Assembly (NCBI GenBank): GCA_030765065.1
Contig: CM060990.1
Location: 669,444,118 to 669,508,117, forward strand
Direction: 5' to 3'
Source: Deroplatys truncata
Lineage: Eukaryota > Arthropoda > Insecta > Mantodea > Mantidae
DNA length: 64,000 nt
Made by a program: the position numbers and the translations under genes. Of the stretch, positions 1-11,129 are shown in pieces (the first letter of the stretch is position 1; every line of letters starts with the position of its first letter). The notes below the pieces were generated by a model. That model did no database searches. It worked only from the letters and a program-made list of their open reading frames with translations, and was not told the origin of the DNA.

Positions 1-379
1 ACTTCACTAGTTTTGCAGGGGAATCCATACTGGGAGACTGAAATTAAAAAAAATAAGTAACCTTAAACCAGCTCTGCAACTGAAATGTATGAAATACACA
101 GACTTAAGTCAGCACTGTGAAACAACATTCAGGCAGTCTACAATTTTGCATGCAGCAACATAACAGCATTTCTAAACTACAGCTACATATTTAAATTACA
201 AAGAAGTTAAGACAGTTTTGCAAAACTACAAGCATGATACTACTTACATGAAACAGAATTGTTGGTATTGCAGCTGACATTGATTGAGTTCACTCACAAT
301 TATCTGTCACCATTTACACTGTTCACAATATTATACACACAAAATATACTTTGATGACTAACACACGAAATGCTGCGGT
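1..379 (-). other. 3' flank of the P-element-like gene
   Basis: This is the downstream flank of the minus-strand transposase frame. No long frame is present. On the minus strand a GTAAGT donor-like site lies at about 242-247, and a pyrimidine-rich tract ending in CAG lies at about 38-55. They would bound a 210-bp intron. The 36 bases beyond it resemble the coding DNA at about 515-550 with a one-base gap. It could be a spliced 3' exon or the edge of a second decayed copy; I cannot decide. Confidence 0.3.
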
Positions 380-2980
380 TTATAGTAATTTGTTATTGAA
401 TTTGGAAGCTTTACGCTGAAATTTTCCTTTTGTTTTCACTGAGAGCTTCTCATTTTTAAGTTTACAATAATTATTCAAAAATATATTAGTTAACACCTTA
501 CAGCACTTCTTTACAAGCTTTTGCAGGGGGAGTCCACATTGACAGACTTGGTCAAAGTCTACAGAATGCAATTCAAAATGAAGCATTGCTAATTGTACCA
601 CAAGCTTTCTTTGGAAATTTAGCTGCAAGAACTCCTTTTCATACTTCTCGCCAATTAAAATGGTGAATATTTTAAAAACCAGTACACAAAGGTGTATTAC
701 AAAATCTGAAGGACACTTGAGACCCCCGCGATTGATAGCATCAAAATATGAAAATCTTGCATCATACTCAATCATTATGTTTCTGAGAGTAGATAATGTA
801 GAGGTACATGCTGCACACTTTTCTCTGTTTATTTTCAATGTGTTAAGAACACTGTGTGCAACATATCCACCAATGCAAATAATCACTTCTTGATTACTTT
901 CATCAATTTCAGCTGAATCGACACACTCTATTACAGGTTCAAACTTTTCCAGAACAGTGCTAGGTACATTTGCAGAACTAGGAACATTTTTGCTGGAGCA
1001 AGAGGATACAAATGATGTTATAGAACAGTCCCCAAGGAAAGCTGATTTTAATTTAATTACACTACAAATTTTCAGTTTCCTTTCTGATTCCAGAACTTGT
1101 TCCACAGAAATATGATAGTTTCCACCACTCATTTGTCGATACTGACCAAATCTACCCTCGAGTTTATCAGTTTGAAACTTTCCTGCCAAAATATACTTCC
1201 ATTTAAAATTACAAAAAATGTATTTACACATATGTACAAAACTATCTAAAGTGTGTGTAAGAGCAACATGTGTTTCATTTGTGAGTTTACCGCTGACAGC
1301 TGAAGAATGCCACACTTTCAAAAACAATGAAAACTCTTCTAGAAACTTAAGTTTTGGGTCTTCAGGTCCCTGGATAGGGTTACAGTCAAAATCCCTACTA
1401 TATTTTCCTTTGGATGGACTCTTAACATTTGAAATCTTCCACCATTTCACAACAAGTTGGAGAAAATGTATTGTTCCTGTAGAGAATTCTTTAGGATTTT
1501 CAACTAACTTCCTTTGCAGAGCTACAATGTTTTTATCATCAAATATCTTTAAAGCAAGAGAAACATTTTGCCTCTCAAAAGAAGAAGGGAAAAGTGCTTT
1601 CCTTGTAAGGGCAGGAGCCTCTTTAATTATGCAGTTTTGCTCCGATTCATGAAGGCGTATTAAATCGCTAAACTTTGCTTCTTCATTAAAATATGTGAAA
1701 GTGACAGATGATGTGGCACCCTCACTTAAGTTAGTTTGAAACCAATCTTCTGGAACTCCTGACAGAATGTCATTCTTGTTTGGAATGTTGAAAATTTGAT
1801 TTACTACATTGAGCCAATTGTTTCTTATACATTTTAATAAATGTACGGAATCAAAAAGTAAGAAAAGCTCTCTATCAGTATTTGATGGATTTTGCACACT
1901 CTTTTTCAATGACCCATTGCATAAATGCTGAAACATTGCTTTATTCACCTTATTGTTGTCTGATATAAGGCAAAGAGCAATGTATCCACAACTTTCTAAA
2001 GCATTTAGTACTTCAAGGGTCATTTGATGCAATGAAATGCTATTTATGTTTTTTACTGGAAAGAGGGCAATGACATCTGAATTTCCTGACAAAGGAGAAG
2101 AAATCATAAATGCTTGGATTGTAGTGGCAGTATCGACTTCTCTCTCTCTATTCATGGCAATCCCTTCTATTTTCCCACCCTTATAACTCAGCTTGGGTGT
2201 GACATAAATTTCATCCAGCAAGACACTTACTATTCTTTCATGTTCCCCAATGAGTTTACATTTTTCTGTAAGATATTTTACTTGGGAAGGATTTATTACA
2301 CTATTAGTTCCCAACTTGCAGAGTAGCCTCCTTAAATAAGCTGGATGGGGAATTGTCAGAACCTTGCTTGTGTGAACCAGACGATAAGCCCCAGGAAAAG
2401 AGTAAAATAATGCTGATGCCCAAAACAATGTTTCTGGTGAATACCTTGGCTGTGTGGATACAGCAAGTTGCAACTGTTCTCTTAAGAATACCAATTTCGT
2501 TTTTGTTTTGTCCTCAAAATTGCTAAGGTCAGTGTTTCCAAACCAATTCAAAAATAATGAAAGTTTGTCATTACTACTTACATTTTCCTCTTCAAATGCT
2601 GCTACATGGCTCAACAGGCAGTCAAATTTCGTCCACTTATTACACATTAATTCATCACCCAAACACCATTCAAACTGTTTCCTGGGAAGTTCTGCATTAT
2701 TGTGAAATACATGCACTGCAAGAGATGGCATGATTTTAATGCACACTGTCACTTTTGGCGGCTCAGTAACACACGTGTCATCGATTTTACATAATGAAAT
2801 ATAACTGCTGTCAGGCCTGTTTATTATAATAAAAGGACTCACATTTCTACTTTTCAACTTTTCCAGAAACTCACAGTACCCACTTATATTGTCCCTTTCA
2901 TTCCATTCTTCAAATTGTTGCTGGTCACGGGCACAAACTTGGTTCATACGCTCACTCGGGTCCTTTCTTTTAGGAGGCAA
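380..2980 (-). CDS. P-element/THAP9-like transposase, main part
   Basis: This is an open frame of 866 codons; the first ATG is codon 12 (2945-2947), and the codons before it are open and join the THAP exon once the SINE is removed. It resembles P-element and THAP9 transposases, which cut and move DNA in the nucleus with an RNase-H-like fold interrupted by a GTP-binding insertion. Visible landmarks are DEIYVTPKLSYKGG (first Asp near residue 256), LISDNN (Asp near 341), the family block DSVHLLKCIRNNWLN, and near residue 608 the C-terminal block TDKLEGRFGQYRQMSGGNYH, followed by a Cys-rich tail. No stop interrupts it, unlike every other transposase in the window, which points to a young element or a retained host-like gene. 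No P-type terminal repeats were recognised. The family call is firm; whether it is still active is unknown. Confidence 0.85.
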   Translation of the reverse strand: MPPKRKDPSERMNQVCARDQQQFEEWNERDNISGYCEFLEKLKSRNVSPFIIINRPDSSYISLCKIDDTCVTEPPKVTVCIKIMPSLAVHVFHNNAELPRKQFEWCLGDELMCNKWTKFDCLLSHVAAFEEENVSSNDKLSLFLNWFGNTDLSNFEDKTKTKLVFLREQLQLAVSTQPRYSPETLFWASALFYSFPGAYRLVHTSKVLTIPHPAYLRRLLCKLGTNSVINPSQVKYLTEKCKLIGEHERIVSVLLDEIYVTPKLSYKGGKIEGIAMNREREVDTATTIQAFMISSPLSGNSDVIALFPVKNINSISLHQMTLEVLNALESCGYIALCLISDNNKVNKAMFQHLCNGSLKKSVQNPSNTDRELFLLFDSVHLLKCIRNNWLNVVNQIFNIPNKNDILSGVPEDWFQTNLSEGATSSVTFTYFNEEAKFSDLIRLHESEQNCIIKEAPALTRKALFPSSFERQNVSLALKIFDDKNIVALQRKLVENPKEFSTGTIHFLQLVVKWWKISNVKSPSKGKYSRDFDCNPIQGPEDPKLKFLEEFSLFLKVWHSSAVSGKLTNETHVALTHTLDSFVHMCKYIFCNFKWKYILAGKFQTDKLEGRFGQYRQMSGGNYHISVEQVLESERKLKICSVIKLKSAFLGDCSITSFVSSCSSKNVPSSANVPSTVLEKFEPVIECVDSAEIDESNQEVIICIGGYVAHSVLNTLKINREKCAACTSTLSTLRNIMIEYDARFSYFDAINRGGLKCPSDFVIHLCVLVFKIFTILIGEKYEKEFLQLNFQRKLVVQLAMLHFELHSVDFDQVCQCGLPLQKLVKKCCKVLTNIFLNNYCKLKNEKLSVKTKGKFQRKASKFNNKLL

Positions 2981-3028
2981 CCGTTTCGATAAATAGGATG
3001 GTTGATTTTCAAAAATTGTTGGAAATGC

Positions 3029-3407
3029 GGCGGCGCCGTGGCCGAGTGGTTAGACCGCTCGCCTTCCACCGAGGCGGCCCGGGTTCAATCCCAGGGACCT
3101 GCATGTGGGATTTGTGGTGGACGAAGCGGCGTCTGGGCGGGTTTTCTCCGGGTTCTCCGGTTTCCCCCGCCATTCATTCCACCAACTGCTCCATCATCAC
3201 CTTTCCTTTCATCCATTTCACCAACATTTCGTTTCATCTACTTCCTTCATCCCATACCAGGCATCGGGCTGATCACCCATCCTGGATGCTGTCTGATCCA
3301 TGAGTGTCTGCTCCTCGACGGGCCTCTGACCCCAGGCACCCGCTTGTAAGTCCTGGGGGGTGTAAGTCCTACATAAGAGGAGGGTAAACAGATAATGAAT
3401 GAATGAA
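3029..3407 (+). mobile_element. SINE family 1, inserted in the THAP gene
   Basis: A tRNA-Ser-like head carries box A (GTGGCCGAGTGG) and box B (GGGTTCAATCC). A GC-rich body and a GAAT-repeat tail follow. It is flanked by a perfect 12-bp duplication, TGTTGGAAATGC, at 3017-3028 and 3408-3419, the signature of LINE-assisted retroposition. It lies opposite to the transposase gene. A second copy is at 8280-8639. Confidence 0.92.
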
Positions 3408-3686
3408 TGTTGGAAATGCACCATCCTCTAGTTTGATCCTCTTTCTTGGAAGTGTTATAACAGAACCATCATCACAACGGAATTTATCTTCTCTTATAAC
3501 AAAGTCAGCAGCAAAATGTTGTATGCATACAGCTGAATCCTTCGATGGCGTAAAGTGCTCTCGATTTATGCATCTGATCCATTTTTCTCTTAAAAGTTTA
3601 TCTTTCGGAAATATAAATATCGGTACCAAAGGTCCATCTTTGCTGTAATTGGATTTACATCCGGGAACACAACAGTTACGGGGCAT
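3369..3686 (-). CDS. THAP zinc-finger N-terminus of the split transposase
   Basis: This 105-codon frame begins MPRNCCVPGC at an ATG. It shows the C2CH THAP pattern: Cys5/6 and Cys10, then Cys54-X2-His57, with Trp36, Phe58 and the closing AFPT motif at residues 90-93 (AVPTIF in the family). THAP domains bind DNA, and in P elements they recognise sites near the transposon ends. The last dozen residues come from inserted SINE sequence and end in a SINE stop. Removing the SINE and one duplication joins AFPT to IFENQPSY in the frame of the larger downstream part, giving about 971 codons. The gene is therefore one protein interrupted by an insertion, not two genes. Confidence 0.85.
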   Translation of the reverse strand: MPRNCCVPGCKSNYSKDGPLVPIFIFPKDKLLREKWIRCINREHFTPSKDSAVCIQHFAADFVIREDKFRCDDGSVITLPRKRIKLEDGAFPTFIHSLSVYPPLM

Positions 3687-4353
3687 TGCAGCGTTTTAGG
3701 TTAGGTACCTATATTTGCGACAATAACATCAACTTCTGAAACAATTTCCTCTTTATAGGTATCACCACTATAACTGTAACTAAAATTAGGTTCACAAACA
3801 GATAAATTAATAATACTTTACTTTTAATATAGCCATAATCTATATGGAATACAATAGTAAACATAAACACATGGAAAGCACATGGCACAACAAACACATG
3901 ACTGGATTTATTCTCGTTTCCTAAATTGCACAAAAGACACTTACTTCACTAATGTAAATACAAAATTATGCCGGGGTTACTAAAAAAAACAGTAAATCGC
4001 AGGCATCGAAAACACAACACAGCAGCTAGCATGTGTAAACACCACAGTGATCATCACCAACAACCGACGCCATTTTCCTCAATCTCGAATGCCAGTGTCA
4101 GGTCCGTTCATTCTAGACGGTCCTGCACATATCCGTGAACGCGTTTCTCCAACAACCTACCTCCATTAAGATTCAGCTGTTTACCCCGACTTCCTATTTT
4201 CCTTGTTTTTAACTCTACGTAAATCGCTGACATAATTGCTCTCAGGAATAAGTGGTGCCTTCTGAAAAGTAAATTGCAGATTTTGATATTTTAAATGCTT
4301 TATGTGAAGGCTAAAACATTTTAACAGAGAAAACACTGAGTCTCTCAGGGATC
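3687..4353. other. 5' flank of the THAP gene, no gene seen
   Basis: Upstream of the minus-strand THAP start. I see no convincing coding region, TATA box or P-type terminal repeat. It probably contains the promoter and 5' leader of the transposase gene, but the sequence alone does not show a start site. Confidence 0.3.
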
Positions 4354-5412
4354 TGAGAGGCAGTGTTTTTAACACTTAAACAATTTCAGTCTAATTATAT
4401 AATACGTAAATTCAATAAAAGCGCGCCTTGAAGCAATATGTGTATGTAATAATTTGTAAAATGTATGCAACAGTCATTGCATATGCTTATATTATTGTAT
4501 ACATGTGTAATAATGTTATGTGAATATATTACGTAATTTAATAATGTAGGATCTGTGAGAATAATAAGTTAAATGTTGCTAACAATGAGGTAACAATGAG
4601 GTAACCTTGAGTCAATAATGAATTTGAAAGTATAAATACTACTTGTGATTCTTGGAGCAACAATAATGTAATTTTAGTGACAGTTTAAAAATAGCCAATC
4701 AACAACCAGAAAAAAGTTTTAGTTAACTGAATGTATTCTATTGGAGTAGGTTTAGCGTATCAGAGTCTTGAAATACAGAAATTTACAAGTTTAGAGGGTT
4801 GAAATCAAGTCAGCTGCCTCCAAACAGTGCTCATAATCAGACGTGTTGCTTCTAGACAGTGATCATAACCAGACGCGAGATGTGTCCTAGAGTAATTAAA
4901 TACGTATTCGTGTGAGACGAAAAATAAGTTTACGTGTTAAAAAGTACAAGTAATTAATTAAATAATCTCACAACTCTCTATATCAGTGAAGTGTTATTTT
5001 AATCGTATCAAGTATTAATAAAAGGAGTGAAGTGAAATTATAATCTGTGTAAGCCTACATTCTCGTCGCATCACGCCCTGCCAAGATATCCATGTCTCTA
5101 AAATAAATACTGACGCACCCGAGGCAAACATAAATATATAATATTTAAAGAAACAGTCAAATTACAAGGTTAATATTTATTTTTAAACTTGGGGCCACCT
5201 GAAAGTACATTCGGGGCGAAGGCTACCGGAAACTGTTTACTATACTGCGGTTGCAACTACTACAAGTTGGGCTGCACAACAGTTGAACTACAATACAACT
5301 ACATCTCAGATCGGCTTTTCCATACGTGAGGCAAATAACAATACATCAATACACCTTCTACAAATTGACGCCCAAAGCGTGGTGCAAATAACGTAACAAA
5401 CCACCTCTCTCA
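4354..5412 (+). mobile_element. LTR-like element family A, copy 1
   Basis: About 1.06 kb, starting TGAGAGGCAGTG and ending near CCTCTCTCA. It shares the family blocks: ATTACGTAAT, CCAAT boxes on both strands, a TATAAATA, the block GTGTAAGCCTACATTC, a GACGCACCCGAGGCAAAC block, and distal units with a CCCAAAGCGTGG core. The flanking four bases (GATC/ATAT) do not match, so one end may be misplaced. Other copies are at 9963, 24077, 36798 and 58434. Confidence 0.7.
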
Positions 5413-6226
5413 ATATACAGCCAGAAAATGAAAATTTCTATGTTTAGCATCTTTATCTTAGGATTGAAACAAGTTTACCTAATTATGCCGTTTCACAATC
5501 TAGAATAAACTCCAGTCATTCGTTTTATTTTCTACTATATGAACTTGTTTTAACGAAATACACATCCAAGTGTACATAAAATAACGGTGAGTGCAAATGT
5601 TACCTAAAAGCTATGTATCGAGTGCACGGAAAGTGCTGAAGCGTTTGGTTTCTTACAATGTTTTCTTTGCTTAATGTTGTCAGAATTTACTTATCGTCTG
5701 TGTTCCACACTAATGGCGATTGAGCCAAGTTTGAATTCAAGTCTGGCGCACACGTATTAGCCTGTGAGTAAAGTTCAGACCAGGTGAGCGGTGAAAGGGG
5801 CGTACGAATTATTTCATCTGAGTGACGGGAAGGCATGCATCGTAGCGGCGTTCCACACCAGTCCCTGGATGATTCCGTCTCGTTGAAAGAGGATATATTA
5901 TACATATATAGGAATTGTACATATGAAAGGGGAACCATACATATAAGAATTGTACAGTAATAATTTAAGTCACTAACATGTTAAAATATTCAACATCTAA
6001 CATTTGTACAGAGCTGATTGTAAGAAACGGGCGAGCTAGCAAAAATTCCAAGAAAGCATAAAGAGCGTACCTTTCACCAAGCCAACACTCAGGGAACCGG
6101 TAACGGTACGGATAAATAGAAAAGAGACAGATAGAGAAAAGAAAGAGACGGAGATATGGAACTGGCTCCACAACGCTACAAGATGGCGCTTAGGCGCACG
6201 GATCTGAAGTCACACATTCTCATACA
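5413..6226. other. Unassigned, no gene seen
   Basis: AT-rich sequence with only short accidental frames. A GC-richer patch at 5690-5890 has a frame of 83 codons with no recognisable family. I see nothing I can name. Confidence 0.3.
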
Positions 6227-6600
6227 TGTTAAGGTAACGCGGTCTGAGGGCCAATAGGAAACGTCGTTACATTTTAAACGCAGAGGTGAGCGTCACTAGG
6301 CTCCCGTATATAAGGGCAGGCAAGGCCTCAGAGCCCACTCTCTCTCTTGCTAACTGATCTTCAAGAATTCACGTCGACACAAGCTGCTACAGATGCACGT
6401 GGGTGCACACAAGGGTGGGAGTGCGTGTGCAGATAGCTAGCCCCCTGACTTATTTAAAGTGGTGGGATTATAATATTGGGAAAAGCTAGCCGCCCATAAT
6501 TATTTAAATTGTGAATAAACTTTATTTTTAAGGGAAAATTGCAGTGTATTTCTTAAACTTGCCTCACCCAGTAATACCTGAGAAGTAATAATTAGATATA
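6227..6600 (+). mobile_element. Probable solo LTR (single copy)
   Basis: It begins TGTTAAGGTAACG and has in order a CCAAT box (GGCCAATAGGAAAC), a TATA box (GTATATAAGGG near 6307), a pyrimidine-rich leader and a polyadenylation signal (GTGAATAAAC near 6512). This promoter-to-polyA spacing of about 200 bp is that of an LTR. The right end is uncertain and I found no clear target-site duplication, so a cellular promoter fragment remains possible. Confidence 0.45.
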
Positions 6601-8267
6601 GTTACGAATGGAATACGCAACAACCGACGAGCATCAATAACCGAGGAAGAACACTGCAGAAGACCACATCAACGCTGGAACGACGATTTCCCGCTACATC
6701 GTATTGGTTTGATGTCAAATGTCTGACACTAAACTTTAAACCATGAACACAGGTCGGTTTTAGGCTCGAAAGCGAAGGAAAGGAAGACAGATTAAGACAA
6801 ACATTAACTGTAGTGCCAGAACTAGTGAGGGGTGAGAACTGGATGTGGCAGAGGGGTTTTAGTATTTCATTACCAATATAAACCACTGTGTATTCCATCG
6901 GCACTCAACTCTAATTTAGCACACACTCATCATCTATATGACCACATTCGGGTTGTCCTGCCTTCAATATGAACATGTGCTTTTTGTTGTGTGCTACAAT
7001 AATTTATGGCAACAGAACTTGAGTTTTGCATTTTATGTTATAGAATAATAGCTAGGGTTAAAATATGATAGTCTCATATATATTTTTTATGGCTTTGCAT
7101 TGGAGATGAGTATTGTTAATTTATATGCGTGAACTCCTTCGAGCTACTAGTTGTAAATAGAAAGCAACTATATGATAAATACTAGGAGCTCAAGAATCCT
7201 ACTAGCACTTACACAGTTCTCAAAATGGAAATATGAATTACGTCACTGTGCTTCTTACGCGTCAAGTATACATTTCTCCCCTTACTTTCTTGCTACGTCG
7301 CTGGCCGTATATCCAGCTCCACGTCAACTATTATAAACCATTGCCTTAACATCCTTGTCACTTCATCTCTTCTTACCGCAGATTTTATGAAAGCAAAACC
7401 TAAGTATTTCCAGAAGAGTTTGAATATGTAACAAATTCACCATTACTGCTTGTTTTCCTTTACTGTGTAGCAAACATGGTTTTATTATATTTTTGTCAGT
7501 TATTAGGATTTTTCGGACAAAAAATGTATTTAACCGATAAAAGTTATACTTTTGTCGCCTGGATTTTATCGCGTTCAAGCTAAATTCCTATTTGTCTTTT
7601 CTCTTGTCACACATGTCGCGTCGTTAGTATTGCACCATTGTGAATTGGGCATTAGTGTGCAGTATGGTTACATAAAAATGTTGTTATAAAATATGTACAG
7701 ACTAGCCGCGGAAGTTATAAAGAGTGGTGGGAGTATGCAGGTAGCAGATTACCGCAAATATTTTAGTTAGACGAGTCAAAGCAAGACGCCATTGTCATTA
7801 CCTAAGCCTCTCTGCATTGTTTAATTCGTAAATAATCAGACAAAATGTGCAATACATTTACAAATTTTTGTAATTGTAAGTCATTTAGTCTTAAGTTTGT
7901 ATATAATTTTCTTATAATAGTCCTAATTTATTAACATTCAAGTTTGATATCGTAATTGCTTGACAAGATATTCCTATGTTAATACAAAATATTGACAGGA
8001 CTCTTGATTAATTCTTACAACATAAGAATTCAAGTAGAAGAATAAATAAATTGTTTTATAAATTTAAAATAATAGGACTAATTATGGTTTTTAAATCGTT
8101 TATTTATGAATTGAAACGTTTTTTTCATTTTTTCTTTTTTTTCTGACCAAAATAGTGGCATTATAATAAGTTAATCCTTGGGATTGTTAATATACTTATG
8201 AAGAACCAACATGAATTTTTCACTAAAATTGGACATTGTAATATATATGTTGGAGAAAAATACAAAA
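6601..8267. other. Unassigned, no gene seen
   Basis: AT-rich, with only short frames of 70-100 codons lacking recognisable motifs. No repeat from elsewhere in the window was noticed here. Confidence 0.3.
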
Positions 8268-8279
8268 GAAAACCTGTAT

Positions 8280-8639
8280 TCATTCATTCTCTGTTTATCC
8301 TCATCTTATGTAGGACTTACACTCCCCAGGACTTACAGGCGGGTGCTTGGGGTCAGAGGCCCGTCGAGGAGCTGACAGTCGTGGAGCAGACAGAATGGCC
8401 AGGATGGGTGATCAGCCTGATGCCTGGAATGGGATGAAGGAAGTAGATGAAACGAAATGATGGCGAAATGGATGAAAGGAAAGATGATGATGGAGCAGTT
8501 GGTGGAATGAATGGCGGGGGAAACCGGAGAACCCGGAGACAAAACCCGGCCACAAATCCTACATGCGGGTCTCTGGGATTGAACCCGGGCCGCCTCGGTG
8601 AGAGGCGAGCGGTCTAACCACTCGGCCATGGCGCCGCCC
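8280..8639 (-). mobile_element. SINE family 1, second copy
   Basis: A full-length reverse copy of the element at 3029. The tRNA-like head is at 8580-8639 on the minus strand and the ATTC tail is at 8280. It is flanked by a perfect 12-bp duplication, GAAAACCTGTAT, at 8268-8279 and 8640-8651, indicating a fairly recent insertion. Confidence 0.93.
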
Positions 8640-8764
8640 GAAAACCTGTATAAGCCTCCAAATGTTTTCTTACTGTCTGCATTGTGATACGCCTTCACAA
8701 AAATTCCAGAAATCAAAAGGCTATAATGCACGTATCTTGTTAGGCCTAAGTGTGGCTTCGTCCA

Positions 8765-9391
8765 GTTTTTCAACTGTCGCTGTTCTCCTTATCACTATCA
8801 CTGTTCTAAGTTCTTATCTGTTCAGCTTCACTGGGAATTCACTTCAACGTTACCTCACTAAGTGAACTAGTTCAATTTTCCGTCAGTTCACTTTCTGCGT
8901 GACGCACCTCTTCACGCCGAACGGTTCACTTTACTCGGGAGTAGAACACAGATCCTCCACAACCGTCGCTCCTGGTAGCACTCATTGCACGTTACAGAAG
9001 CCTTCAACTCACTCGGAGAATTGCTCTCGATGCCGCACTGGAAACTCACACGTCAACTTTCTCGTTCACCGACTGACCGACGCGACTCACTCTTCTGTCG
9101 CCACTCCACTAGCAACTTAACTGGCACTCTGTCGCATTCCACTCGCTTTCAACTCACGAATCGCCACGCACTGACTGCCTGCGAGATCACTCGCTTATAT
9201 AGGCGGTTGTATTTTCCGTAGAAGGTTCTCGAATGTTCTAGAAGTATTTCGACACATGGGAGAGACAAAGCTTCCAGAAAGTTCTATTTATGTCCCGAAA
9301 CGCGCCAGATGTTTCCGCTGGCAAGTTTATTATTTACTCCGACCACTTGGCGCCGACCTTCGATAACCTCGGGAATAACCGCTACGTCACT
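8765..9391 (-). mobile_element. LTR family H, copy 1 (heat-shock-element LTR)
   Basis: It is homologous to 32411-32958 and 39475-39924. Read on the minus strand it starts near GTGACGTAGCGG, passes a GGTCGGCGCC block, two heat-shock-element clusters and a TATATAAGC box, then a leader with repeated GTGAACTAGTTCA-like words. No internal coding region is attached, so it is probably a solo LTR. The ends are approximate and no duplication was found. Confidence 0.6.
9195..9284 (-). promoter_or_regulatory. Heat-shock elements plus TATA box in LTR H copy 1
   Basis: 9221-9243 is five perfect alternating GAA/TTC pentamers with 2-bp spacing, the ideal binding site for trimeric heat-shock factor. A second, three-pentamer site lies at 9272-9284. 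On the minus strand the array sits 19 bp upstream of TATATAA (9195-9201), the arrangement of hsp promoters. The same order is seen at 39741-39808. Confidence 0.75.
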
Positions 9392-9962
9392 ATATATAAA
9401 AATCTAAAATTAGATAATTTGCTATTTTGGGTAACAAATTGTGTAAAATTTTAGTTTATCTTTCCATTTACTATGTTTTTTAAATGCATTCAAGGTCTCA
9501 TAGAATGATATCTTAATTATTCACTGGATATCTTGATCAATAATACCCATATACCATTCGAAACTACATTTTCTTTACTATGGTTTATACAACCATAATT
9601 AGAGTTTACACCTTCTATAATAACGCATTCTTTCTACATTGTTTTTACTTGTCTTATACAACTGGAACAAATGCCTTCACATTCTCTGTCAGTTTAAGTT
9701 TTTTTCTCCCAAAGGGTTACCCATAATTCACATTTCGTTGAGCTGAGAACAAAACTATTCTAGGGAGATTTAAAACAAAAGCATGCTATGCCTTCTGAAT
9801 GACAGCTCCGTGAAATCCTTGGCCTATATGGTATAACGTTGTTTTATGCCCTTTGTCATCTCTAAAATGTTATAAATGAACTTAAGCAACATTTTAGCGA
9901 TTTATTTCAAATAGGGAGTAGGTATTCATTTAATCTGTGTTTGTTTGTTCAGCTAATAAACT
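9392..9962. other. Unassigned, no gene seen
   Basis: AT-rich spacer between two LTR-like elements. No frame or recognisable repeat was found. Confidence 0.3.
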
Positions 9963-10977
9963 TGAGGCAGTATTTTTTAACACTTAAATTATTTCAGTCA
10001 AATTATATAAAATAATTCAATAACAGCCCTAATTAAAGCAATATGTGTATGTAACAGGATATAAAAAGTGTATATTACAGTCATTGTATATGTTTGTATT
10101 ATTCTATACATGTTCAATAATGTTATGTGAATGTATTACGTAATTTAATAATGTAGGAGCTGTGAGAATACTAGGTTAAAAGTTGCTAACGATGAGGTAA
10201 CAATGACGTAACCTTGAGGCAATAAAGAATTTTAAAGTTTAGCAATACTACTAGTCATTATTGGAGCAACAATAATGTAAATTTTGAGACAGTTTATAAA
10301 ATAGCCAATCAACAACCAGAAAAAAGCTTACGTTAAATAAAAGTATTCTATTGGATTAGGAATACCCAATCAGAGACTTAAAATACAGAAATTTACAAAT
10401 TTAGAAATGAAGTCAGTTCTTGTAGACAGTGCTCTTAACTGGCCGCGTTGGTTGTGGACAGTGTTTCTAACTATACGCGAGATGTGTCCTCGAGAAGTAT
10501 AATACGTATTTTGTGTGAGATAAAAATAGTTTACGTGTTAAAAGATGCAAGTAATTAATAAAAGAATTTCACAGCTCTCTATATCAGTGAAGTGTTATTT
10601 TTAATCGTATCAAGCATTAATAAAAGGAGCGAGGTAAAATTATAATCTGTGTAAGCCTACATTATTCAGTCGCACCACAACCCTGCAAAGGGAAACATGT
10701 CTCTAACAATAATACTGACGCAGCCGAGGCAAACATAAATATATAATATTTACAGAAACGGTCAAAATTATAAAGTTAATTTTTTGGGGGGGGGCAAAGA
10801 CTACCGGAAAGTACGTTTGGGGCGAAGGCTACCGGAAAGCGGATACTATACGTGCGGTTGCAACGAACTTAAAGTTCGGCTCCCCAACAGTTGAACTACA
10901 ATACAACTACTTTCTCAAATTGGCTCCCAGAGCGTGGGTAAAATAACAACGTAAATCACAACAAAATTACTGCTTCA
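9963..10977 (+). mobile_element. LTR-like element family A, copy 2
   Basis: 1,015 bp from TGAGGCAGTATTT to ATTACTGCTTCA, so the ends are inverted repeats of each other and fit TG...CA. The flanks AACT (9959-9962) and AAGT (10978-10981) are a 4-bp duplication with one mismatch. The inside is colinear with copy 1, including the ATTACGTAAT and CCAAT blocks. No internal protein is encoded. Confidence 0.8.
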
Positions 10978-11129
10978 AAGTACTAAAGAGTTTTACTTAG
11001 GTTTTGGAATCTTCTGAGTTTATTGAAATACAGCGATATGTCCATAGAACTGGCATATTTCTTTATTTAGTTCAAGACAAACAATGCTAGCTACAAATTA
11101 TCCTACCTCAAATGTAGAGTATCTTTGGG

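Noticed and set aside
660-2705. Plus-strand frames inside the transposase
   Set aside because: They are antisense shadows of the minus-strand frame with conserved transposase blocks.
3029-3100. tRNA-Ser-like gene
   Set aside because: Boxes A and B are present, but the sequence is the head of a SINE with tail and duplications, and an identical head sits at 8580-8639.
8899-9221. Small secreted-protein genes
   Set aside because: The frames lie in the leader of LTR family H and do not stay open in its other copies.
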